DNA of 64,000 nucleotides, taken from contig JAUSMV010000012.1 of assembly GCA_030645235.1 (NCBI GenBank), positions 62,001 through 126,000 of the forward strand. The letters are read 5' to 3'. Shown in pieces: positions 1 to 6,776 of this stretch. Under the pieces are notes generated by a model. The model was not told the DNA's origin. It was given only the letters and a program-made list of their open reading frames with translations, and did not search any database. This stretch comes from Parvibaculum sp. GTDB taxonomy: Bacteria > Pseudomonadota > Alphaproteobacteria > Parvibaculales > Parvibaculaceae. The position numbers and the translations under genes were made by a program. Position 1 is the first letter of the stretch. The number at the start of each line of letters is the position of its first letter.

Positions 1-4
1 TATC

Positions 5-1513
5 ATGTCAGGGACGGAAACACTTGAGCGGACCACGTCCGCGTCATCAAACAAAGTTGAACATTTCGATGTTCTCGTCGTCGGTGCCGGTATCTCGGGT
101 ATCGGTGCTGCCTATCATTTGAAAACACAGAACCCCGATAAAACATTCGTGGTGCTCGACAAGTTCGAGACCTTCGGTGGTACGTGGCATACACACAAAT
201 ATCCCGGCATTCGCTCCGATAGCGATCTCTACACATTCGGCTATCGCTTTAAGCCGTGGGTCGGCGCGCCGATTGCGACAGCGGCTGAAATCAAATCCTA
301 TATGAATGAAGTGATCGACGAGAACGATCTCAAAAGGCATATCCGTTATCGCCACCGCATCGAAAAAGCGAGTTGGTCAAGTAAGACAAATCTCTGGACG
401 GTGACAGCGACAAATCTTGCGACGAATGAAGCTGTGACTTTCACGACAAATTTCATGTTCATGGGTTCAGGCTATTACAACCACGAGAAGGGCTATACGC
501 CCCAGTGGAAGGGCATGGACAAGTTCAAGGGCAAGATCGTTCATCCGCAGCATTGGCCCGAGAATCTTGACTACAAAGGCAAGCGCGTTGTGGTCATCGG
601 ATCGGGTGCAACAGCCGCAACCGTTATTCCGGCTATTGCCGCAGATGTTGAGCATGTAACGATGCTGCAGCGGTCGCCGACCTATTTTATTCCGGGGCTC
701 AACAGGAACGAACTTGCTGACATGCTGGCACCGCTTGATCTTGATCCGATGCTGGTGCATCAGATCGTGCGTAAGAAGATTCTCCATGATGCCGGTGAGT
801 TGACACGGCGCTCCTTTGAAGAACCCGAAGCATTGACGGCGGAATTGCTTGAAGCTGTGAAAATGTTTGTCGGCGAAGATATTGCGAAGAAGCACTTCAC
901 GCCGACTTATCGTCCGTGGCGGCAACGTATCGCCTTCGTGCCGGAAGGTGATATTTTTCAGGGCATCGCGTCGGGCAGAGCCTCTGTCGTTACCGATGAG
1001 ATCGACTCATTTGTGGAGGATGGCATCAAGCTCAAATCGGGTGAGGTGTTGAAAGCTGATATTGTTGTGACTGCAACAGGCTTTGACCTTTGCGTGATGG
1101 GTGACATCAAATTCTCGGTGGATGGCAAGTCGGTGTCTTGGCCCGATACGATCAACTATCGCGGTATGATGTTTACGGGCGTGCCGAACCTTATCTGGGT
1201 TTTCGGTTATTTCCGCGCGAGTTGGACATTGCGTGTTGATCTGCTCGGCGACTTTTTTGCACGCTTGCTGAAAAAGATGGATGAGAAGGGCGCCCGCCAA
1301 GTTCGTGTCGCCTTGCGACCGCAGGACAGCAATATGCCTTTGCTTGACTGGATCGACTCGGAGAATTTCAATCCGGGTTATCTCACGCGCTCAATGCATC
1401 TCTTGCCCAAGCGCGGTGACAAGCCTGAATGGATGCATAATCAGGACTATTGGGCTGAGCGGAATGAAATTCCGGCGATTGATCTTGATGGTGCCGAATT
1501 CGTCTATAGCTAA
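5..1513 (+). CDS. EthA-like flavin-dependent Baeyer-Villiger monooxygenase
   Basis: The product (502 aa) is a class B flavoprotein monooxygenase that would use FAD, NADPH and O2 to insert oxygen into ketones or oxidise sulfur or nitrogen groups in the cytoplasm. The FAD-binding Rossmann motif GAGISG lies at residues 27-32. The class-typical GGTWHTHKYPGIRSDSD segment starts near residue 58. The Baeyer-Villiger fingerprint appears as FKGKIVHPQHWP (174-185), where H180, W184 and P185 fit FxGxxxHxxxWP. The NADPH-binding GSGATA follows at 199-204, and a TATGFD block lies near the middle. Length and sequence resemble mycobacterial EthA (about 490 aa) more than the longer cyclohexanone monooxygenases. 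The gene begins at the left edge, so its promoter is not visible, and a clear terminator follows it. The substrate cannot be inferred. Confidence 0.9.
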   Translation: MSGTETLERTTSASSNKVEHFDVLVVGAGISGIGAAYHLKTQNPDKTFVVLDKFETFGGTWHTHKYPGIRSDSDLYTFGYRFKPWVGAPIATAAEIKSYMNEVIDENDLKRHIRYRHRIEKASWSSKTNLWTVTATNLATNEAVTFTTNFMFMGSGYYNHEKGYTPQWKGMDKFKGKIVHPQHWPENLDYKGKRVVVIGSGATAATVIPAIAADVEHVTMLQRSPTYFIPGLNRNELADMLAPLDLDPMLVHQIVRKKILHDAGELTRRSFEEPEALTAELLEAVKMFVGEDIAKKHFTPTYRPWRQRIAFVPEGDIFQGIASGRASVVTDEIDSFVEDGIKLKSGEVLKADIVVTATGFDLCVMGDIKFSVDGKSVSWPDTINYRGMMFTGVPNLIWVFGYFRASWTLRVDLLGDFFARLLKKMDEKGARQVRVALRPQDSNMPLLDWIDSENFNPGYLTRSMHLLPKRGDKPEWMHNQDYWAERNEIPAIDLDGAEFVYS

Positions 1514-1528
1514 ATGATCTGATGCCGG

Positions 1529-1564
1529 AGGCGAGGCATGCAGAATTTTGCGGCCTCGCCTTTT
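1529..1564 (+). terminator. Rho-independent terminator after the monooxygenase
   Basis: A perfect 8-bp stem, GGCGAGGC (1530-1537) with GCCTCGCC (1553-1560), is followed directly by TTTT. It starts 16 bases after the monooxygenase stop codon and points in its direction. On the other strand there is no T-tract, so it is not expected to end the convergent KdsD gene. Confidence 0.8.
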
Positions 1565-1618
1565 GCATTCCGTTATGGCAACGGCAGTGATTGCGCAACA
1601 CGCTTTTCGGAGTCCCGC

Positions 1619-2605
1619 TTATGCGACGCCGGCCTTCAGGAAGTCGTGAATGTGAACGACGCCGACGGGTTTGCCTTTGTCCACAACAAAGAGGCTTGTG
1701 ATGCGCTTTGTATTGAGCACGTTCAAGGCTTCGGAGACGAGCATGGTTGGCGGAACGGTCTTGGGTGACGGGTTCATGATGTCGTTAACCGTTTTTTGCA
1801 GCAGGTCTTTGTTCATGTGACGGCGGAGGTCGCCGTCCGTTACAAGGCCTTTGAGCGCACCGCTCGCATCCACCACACCGATGCAGCCAAGCCGCTTGTC
1901 GGACATGACATAGATCGCATCTCCCATAGACGTGCCCATCGCGACGAGCGGTAGGTCTTTTTCCTTGTGCATGATGTCGGAGACGTGACGAAGGCCCGCG
2001 CCCAATTTGCCGCCGGGATGGAAGACGTGGAAGTCGCTCGCCGTGAAGCCGCGCTTTTCGATGAGCGCGACGGCGAGCGCGTCACCGAGTGCAAGCTGCA
2101 TTGTTGTTGACGTCGTGGGGGCGGAGACCGCGTCGCAGGCTTCTTCTGATTTCGGGAGGATGAGCGGTACGGTCGCCGCTTGACCTAAAGTGCTGTCGGC
2201 ATTGGATGTCATTGAAATGAGCGGGATTGAGAAGCGTTTGGCATAGGTGATGATACTTTGTAGCTCCGCGCTCTCGCCGCTCCATGACAAAGCCAGAATG
2301 ACGTCGTTTGTCGTGATCATGCCGAGGTCGCCATGGCTGGCTTCGCCGGGATGGACGAATTGCGCGGGCGTGCCGGTGGAGGCCATGGTCGCGGCGATTT
2401 TGCGTGCAATGTGTCCGCTCTTGCCCATGCCCGTCACAATGATGCGACCTTTGGCGGCAATGATAGTCTCAATGGCGTCAGCAAAAGAGGCGTTGAGCGA
2501 ATCTGCGAGCGCTTTCAGGCCGTCGATTTCGAGCGACAGAGTGTTTTTGGCCGAAGCGAGAGCGGCGGCGGTCGCTTGGCTCTTTTTGCCATCGGTTTTG
2601 GTCAC
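1619..2605 (-). CDS. kdsD: Arabinose-5-phosphate isomerase (KpsF/GutQ family)
   Basis: The product (328 aa) converts D-ribulose 5-phosphate to D-arabinose 5-phosphate, the first committed step to Kdo for LPS or Kdo-containing capsule. It has an N-terminal SIS domain with the GMGKSGHIARK block (K62), PGEASHGDLG (86-95), SWSGES (E111) and FHVFHPGGKLG (H196), matching the Lys, Glu and His positions important in the family. Two CBS repeats fill the rest (about 210-328). The start is GTG, chosen because AAAGGAG lies 8 bases upstream. It stands at the edge of the polysaccharide locus, reading away from the phosphatase gene. Whether it serves LPS or the local polymer cannot be told from sequence. 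Confidence 0.93.
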   Translation of the reverse strand: MTKTDGKKSQATAAALASAKNTLSLEIDGLKALADSLNASFADAIETIIAAKGRIIVTGMGKSGHIARKIAATMASTGTPAQFVHPGEASHGDLGMITTNDVILALSWSGESAELQSIITYAKRFSIPLISMTSNADSTLGQAATVPLILPKSEEACDAVSAPTTSTTMQLALGDALAVALIEKRGFTASDFHVFHPGGKLGAGLRHVSDIMHKEKDLPLVAMGTSMGDAIYVMSDKRLGCIGVVDASGALKGLVTDGDLRRHMNKDLLQKTVNDIMNPSPKTVPPTMLVSEALNVLNTKRITSLFVVDKGKPVGVVHIHDFLKAGVA

Positions 2606-2751
2606 GTCGCGTCTCCTTTTGCGGTATGTCTGTTGCTGGGGGTGTATCAGAAGGCGGGCGTGGCGAAAATCTCAGAAATGATGTCCGCCATTATTTAGCC
2701 TTCAAGGGTGTTTAACTGTTACGCGTATATTCCGAAGCTAAACTTAAATGG

Positions 2752-2774
2752 CGCAACTTGGCATAAGGGTTGCG
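2752..2774 (+). promoter_or_regulatory. Inverted repeat overlapping a sigma-54-like -24/-12 element
   Basis: CGCAAC (2752-2757) and GTTGCG (2769-2774) form a perfect inverted repeat with an 11-base spacer. The same stretch reads TTGGCA (2758-2763) and TTGC (2770-2773) with exactly ten bases between GG and GC, as in sigma-54 promoters, though CACG is replaced by CATA. It lies 68 bases upstream of the phosphatase ATG. It could be an operator, a sigma-54 promoter or chance. Confidence 0.3.
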
Positions 2775-2841
2775 AATGCGTATTGGAAATTATCCTTTAG
2801 ATGTCGATAATAGGCATTCGTGAATTCTTGCTCGTGCGGAC

Positions 2842-3684
2842 ATGAATTCATTGGTGGGAAACGAGCTCGGAAAGTTTGAGGGTCCTTTGGTTTTCGGTAG
2901 GTTCTTGGGTCGGTTGAAGTCTGGACCGAACGTGCAGCCCAGTGTGCCGGAAGATATGCGTCTTTACGCCGTCGGCGATATTCACGGGCGCAACGACTTG
3001 CTGGAACAGCTGCTGACCGATGTCGCGGCTGATGGGTGTCTTTACGCTGATAAACGTAAAGTTCTGATTTTTTTGGGGGACTATGTAGATCGCGGTCTCC
3101 AGTCCCGTCAGGTCATTGAGCGGCTTTCAACGCTTGACCTTGAGGGCTTTGAGACAGTGTTTCTGAAGGGCAATCACGAGCTTGCCATGATGCAGTTTTT
3201 GGGTGACGCGCAGTTTGGCCGGACCTGGAAATATTACGGCGGTCTCGAAACACTCCATTCCTATGGCATTAATGAGTTAACTCTGTCTGATAACCCGGAT
3301 GATTTTGAAGCGGCGCGTCGTCGTTTCAATGAAATCTTGCCTCTTCGTCACCGCCAGTTTCTGGAGTTCCTGCCTTTGTCTGTCACGTTTGGAGATTACT
3401 TCTTCACCCATGCGGGCGTCCGTCCGGGTATCTCGCTTGCACGCCAGATTGAAGATGATCTTTTGTGGATTCGCGATGACTTTCTCAATAGCAGAAGCTC
3501 TTTTGGCAAAGTGGTGGTGCACGGGCATACGCCGCAAGAAGACGCTGTTTTTCGCTCTAACCGCATAGGTATTGATACGGGCGCTTATGTGACCGGTGTG
3601 CTGACATGTCTTGTGTTGGATGGTGCGTCCCGCTTTTTGATCCAAACGGGAGACGTCAAGGCAGAAATGGCTTTAGCGGACTAA
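2842..3684 (+). CDS. PPP-family metallophosphatase (Ser/Thr protein phosphatase type)
   Basis: The product (280 aa) is a two-metal phosphoesterase of the bacterial PPP type. All signature motifs are intact: GDIHGR (45-50), GDYVDRG (79-85), GNHE (110-113), HAGVRPG (190-196) and HGHTP (227-231), with the LLWIRDDFL block common in bacterial Ser/Thr phosphatases. There is no signal peptide or membrane segment, so it acts in the cytoplasm. It is the first plus-strand gene before the polysaccharide export genes, separated from the Wza-like gene by about 160 bases. By position it may dephosphorylate the tyrosine-rich tail of the Wzc-like kinase at 6777-9044; this is inference. A diadenosine tetraphosphatase or general phosphatase role is possible. 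Confidence 0.85.
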   Translation: MNSLVGNELGKFEGPLVFGRFLGRLKSGPNVQPSVPEDMRLYAVGDIHGRNDLLEQLLTDVAADGCLYADKRKVLIFLGDYVDRGLQSRQVIERLSTLDLEGFETVFLKGNHELAMMQFLGDAQFGRTWKYYGGLETLHSYGINELTLSDNPDDFEAARRRFNEILPLRHRQFLEFLPLSVTFGDYFFTHAGVRPGISLARQIEDDLLWIRDDFLNSRSSFGKVVVHGHTPQEDAVFRSNRIGIDTGAYVTGVLTCLVLDGASRFLIQTGDVKAEMALAD

Positions 3685-3841
3685 TGCGCGACTGAACGGG
3701 TTCGTTTCAATTTTGACGAATTTTGAGCTTAGGCTCTCAAATGCCGGGCTATTAAATATCGGGCTATGTCCGACGCACTTGCAGCCAAGACCGATCAGGA
3801 TGATCATCCGTTGCAAGTTGTGAATAAGAGAGGGGTTTGTT

Positions 3842-4459
3842 TTGCAGCTTTTTGGTGGCTTTAAGCGCGGGGTTGTTGCCGTAGGCTTCTTGATCATTGC
3901 CCTGACGGGTCTTTCTGCTTGTGCCGGTGGAGATCAGTCGAACTCGTCAGTGGTGTTAACCGCTCAGGCGCAGGTTGCTGTCGCTACGGTGGATCAGTCC
4001 TCACTCTCCTATCGTTTAGGGGCGGGTGATAAGCTGCGGGTCGGTGTTTTCGGCGAGCCGGATCTCTCGGGAGAGTTTGATGTGCCCGGCAATGGAAATG
4101 TATCGCTGCCGCTGATTGGTCAGGTGAAAGCTAGCGGGTTGACGCTTTCGGAGTTTGAAGGTGAGATTCGTGAGAAACTTCAAGAAGGTTACCTCACAAA
4201 CCCCAAAGTAACCGTCGAAGTCCTCAATTATCGCCCCTTTTATATTATCGGCGAGGTCGGCAAGCCGGGTGAGTATCCCTATACGGACGGAATGACAGTG
4301 CTTAATGCGGTTGCCGTAGCGGGGGGCTTCACTTATCGCGCCAATGACAGTCAAGTTTACATAACCCGCAACGGCGGCGAGGAAGCCGCCTATCAGGTTG
4401 GTCAGTCGATCCGTGTGCTGCCGGGCGATATTGTGCGTGTTCCTGAACGGTTCTTTTAA
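3842..4459 (+). CDS. Polysaccharide export lipoprotein (Wza/KpsD family)
   Basis: The product (205 aa) is a short outer-membrane polysaccharide export protein. A lipoprotein signal ends in LSAC with lipidated C27. Then come a Poly_export domain (about 54-128) starting YRLGAGDKLRVGVFGEPDLS, and one SLBB domain (about 132-180, FYIIGEVGKPGEYPY). The usual C-terminal alpha-barrel helix of Wza is absent, as in the short versions that work with a separate beta-barrel; one is encoded two genes downstream. The start is TTG, chosen because GAGAGGGG lies 6 bases upstream and no ATG or GTG fits the signal peptide better. Two CGGGCTAT direct repeats (3745-3752, 3760-3767) lie in the upstream gap. Confidence 0.9.
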   Translation: MQLFGGFKRGVVAVGFLIIALTGLSACAGGDQSNSSVVLTAQAQVAVATVDQSSLSYRLGAGDKLRVGVFGEPDLSGEFDVPGNGNVSLPLIGQVKASGLTLSEFEGEIREKLQEGYLTNPKVTVEVLNYRPFYIIGEVGKPGEYPYTDGMTVLNAVAVAGGFTYRANDSQVYITRNGGEEAAYQVGQSIRVLPGDIVRVPERFF

Positions 4460-4653
4460 TTTTGGTTCTGAAACGTTCACGGTACGTATGGTTGCGTATG
4501 GTAATGTTGCCACGTGATAGAACAAAAGCGACTCATTCGGGGTGTGCAGTGCGGCAAGCTTTCGACAGATGAGACTCTTTCATATATCGTTAGGAATTCG
4601 TAAAGCTCTTATATCGGTGCCACAATTGCAGTGTATTTGAGCCATTCTTGAGT

Positions 4654-4680
4654 TGTTGATCATTGCGTATGTTGATCATC
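4654..4680 (+). promoter_or_regulatory. Tandem GTTGATCAT direct repeats
   Basis: GTTGATCAT occurs at 4654-4662 and again at 4671-4679, 17 bases apart, each holding the palindrome TGATCA, and similar bases follow each copy. They end about 30 bases before the ATG of the small secreted protein. The arrangement suits a dimeric regulator binding side by side. It is the main structure in the 249-base gap after the Wza-like gene, where I see no terminator. Confidence 0.35.
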
Positions 4681-4708
4681 GTGTAATGAGCAGGATTGGG
4701 AGGCTTGA

Positions 4709-5257
4709 ATGATGCAGAAGTTTTTATTCGCCGTGGCAGTGAGTCTTGCGGCTTTGGTTGGCGTTTCGCAGATTTCGGTTGCTTCAGCCGCTGAAGGCGA
4801 TCCGGTCACTGCTGAGCAAGCCGCGTTTGATGCCAAAATCGGTGCCATTGAGACGCTTGTTCTCCAGTATAAAGATGATCCGGCAGGTTTGCAGGCTGCG
4901 ATTGAGCAGTATGTTGCAACCTCCGAAGATCCCGAAGCAGCCGGAAATGCTGTTCTGTTTGTTTTCGACAATTCGAACAACCCGGAAGTCAGGGCTCTGC
5001 TTGCGGCCAATGCCGATCTCCGCGCTGCCATGGGCCAGGGTCTCGGTGCTGCCATTGCGATTATCGCGCTGACCAATCCTGATCTCGCGACGAAGATGAC
5101 TGCAAATGTTGTCGCTTCAGGAAATGCGGAATTGATTGCCTCGGTTCAGAGCGGTACAGACATCAAGACAGCGTCGTTGAACGAACAGAACGACACTGGC
5201 GATGACGATGCAGATAACGAAGACTCGACGCCGGAAAACCCCGCCAGCGCAAGCTGA
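4709..5257 (+). CDS. Small secreted protein of the polysaccharide export region, function unknown
   Basis: I do not recognise the family. The 182-aa product starts with a clear Sec signal peptide (Lys at position 4, hydrophobic 5-20, cleavage near ASA at 25-27). The mature part is alanine-rich and probably helical, with repeated short helices containing AAIEQYVATSEDPEAA and AALLAANADLRAAM. It ends in an acidic tail (DTGDDDADNEDSTPEN). It has no lipobox or transmembrane helix, so it should be periplasmic or exported. The start has GGGAGG about 6 bases upstream. It sits between the Wza-like lipoprotein and the beta-barrel gene, suggesting an accessory role in polymer export. Function is inferred from position only. 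Confidence 0.75.
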   Translation: MMQKFLFAVAVSLAALVGVSQISVASAAEGDPVTAEQAAFDAKIGAIETLVLQYKDDPAGLQAAIEQYVATSEDPEAAGNAVLFVFDNSNNPEVRALLAANADLRAAMGQGLGAAIAIIALTNPDLATKMTANVVASGNAELIASVQSGTDIKTASLNEQNDTGDDDADNEDSTPENPASAS

Positions 5258-5364
5258 GTATTTTCCGCGATCTGCTTCTATTAGACGAACCGGTTTGTTG
5301 AACTCGCGGCAGTCATAGTCTCGCTGTGTCGTGTCGCCTTACATTTGCTAGGTGGAGCTTTTCA

Positions 5365-6633
5365 ATGCCAACGATTTTTCTGAGGGGAATGCTCTCGGCT
5401 GCGCTGATTGCCCTGACAGCGGGTGCCGCTATGGCTGCCGACGATGCTGCAACACCGATGGCCGATCAGCGCGGAAGCGTTGTTGATCGGGCGCGCCCGG
5501 CCTATGACGCTATCGGCATTCGCGCCGGTGGGTTTACGGTTTTCCCGAAGGCAACTCTCGGTGGCACGTATGACGACAATATCTATGCCACAGACGTGAA
5601 TGAGACTGATGACTTCATCACGACGCTGGGAACGTCTGTTTTGGTGCAATCGAACTGGAGCCGCCACGCATTGAACTTCAATGCCGGGGTTAAACAGTAT
5701 CTTTATACCGACAATGATGATGAAGATCGTCTTGACTGGAATATCGGCGCTGACGGCGTCATCGATGTGACGCGTAATACGCAGTTTGCCGGTGGTTTGA
5801 GCTATGCGCAGCTTCATGAAGATCGTGGTGACCCGAGCACGCCTGCGGCCGCAAAGGAGCCCACCGAATATTCGCTCTTCTCAGGCAATGTGAGCGCGCT
5901 GCAGCGCTTCAACCGCCTGTCGGTCAAGTTGGCCGGTGAATATAATGACTATGATTATGATGATGTCGAAAACACCATTGGCGGCATCATCGATCAGGAC
6001 GGTCGTGATCGTGTCGAAACGTTGGAATCGCTGCGCTTTGGTTATGACGTGACACCCGACACGAATATCTATGTGCAGGCAGGGCTCAACCAGCGCGAAT
6101 ATGATTTGCAGCCGCCGGCTGTTGCGACGAACCGTAATTCGGATGGTTATGATGCTGTCATCGGTTCGGATTTCCGTTTGGGCGCCTTGTTTCAAGGCGG
6201 CATCTACGGCGGTTATCAGGAGCAGAAATATGACTCCGCTCTGTACCCCTCGATTGATGGTCCGAGCTATGGCGCCAACATTGAATGGTATGTCACGCCC
6301 ATGACGACAGTGACGTTCGATGCTGATGCGTCAATTCAGGAAACGACATCGGTCGGTGCTTCGGGTTATTTTTCCCAGTCATTCGGCGTGCGTGTGGATC
6401 ACGAACTGGTCCGCAACATCCTGCTTAATGCGCGTGTTTCTTATTCGGATGACGAGTACGAAGGCATTGCGCGCTCAGATGATACACTTCGTGGCGGTCT
6501 GGGGCTTGATTATCTGGTAAACCGTAACTTTACCCTTGGAGTCGATTATGGCTACACGGATAAAGACTCTGACCAGATCGGCTCCGACTATAAGCGTAAC
6601 GAGATTGGTTTGACGCTGACGGGTAAGCTCTGA
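5365..6633 (+). CDS. Outer-membrane beta-barrel protein of the exopolysaccharide locus (BBP2-like)
   Basis: The product (422 aa from the chosen start) has a Sec signal peptide (ALIALTAGAAMA) and a mature part made of alternating amphipathic strands rich in Tyr, Asp and Asn. It ends in a typical barrel strand, NEIGLTLTGKL. It resembles the putative beta-barrel porin type 2 proteins found in alphaproteobacterial polysaccharide clusters, thought to form the outer-membrane pore with a short Wza-like lipoprotein. I chose ATG 5365 over an upstream in-frame GTG (5326) because GGTGGAG lies 7 bases before it and the signal peptide begins there. A strong terminator follows, before the Wzc-like gene. 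Motifs such as DNDDEDR suggest acidic loops. Confidence 0.8.
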   Translation: MPTIFLRGMLSAALIALTAGAAMAADDAATPMADQRGSVVDRARPAYDAIGIRAGGFTVFPKATLGGTYDDNIYATDVNETDDFITTLGTSVLVQSNWSRHALNFNAGVKQYLYTDNDDEDRLDWNIGADGVIDVTRNTQFAGGLSYAQLHEDRGDPSTPAAAKEPTEYSLFSGNVSALQRFNRLSVKLAGEYNDYDYDDVENTIGGIIDQDGRDRVETLESLRFGYDVTPDTNIYVQAGLNQREYDLQPPAVATNRNSDGYDAVIGSDFRLGALFQGGIYGGYQEQKYDSALYPSIDGPSYGANIEWYVTPMTTVTFDADASIQETTSVGASGYFSQSFGVRVDHELVRNILLNARVSYSDDEYEGIARSDDTLRGGLGLDYLVNRNFTLGVDYGYTDKDSDQIGSDYKRNEIGLTLTGKL

Positions 6634-6683
6634 GACGGGCGGGTTCCGGAGACAGTTGAGAGCTGTTAAGCAAACGGAGAAGT

Positions 6684-6726
6684 GTAGGGCAGGAGCGAAT
6701 TTCGTATCCTGCCTTACGTCTTTTTT
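6684..6726 (+). terminator. Rho-independent terminator or attenuator upstream of the Wzc-like gene
   Basis: GTAGGGCAGGA (6684-6694) pairs with TCCTGCCTTAC (6707-6717), 11 bp with one G-T pair, and a run of six T follows at 6721-6726. It stands between the beta-barrel and Wzc-like genes, which run the same way. It should reduce read-through, so the kinase gene probably has its own promoter or is expressed at a lower level. Confidence 0.75.
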
Positions 6727-6776
6727 GAGAGATTGAGTGTGCTTTTTCGGCAAGGTTTGGATTTGCGACAGGAAAA

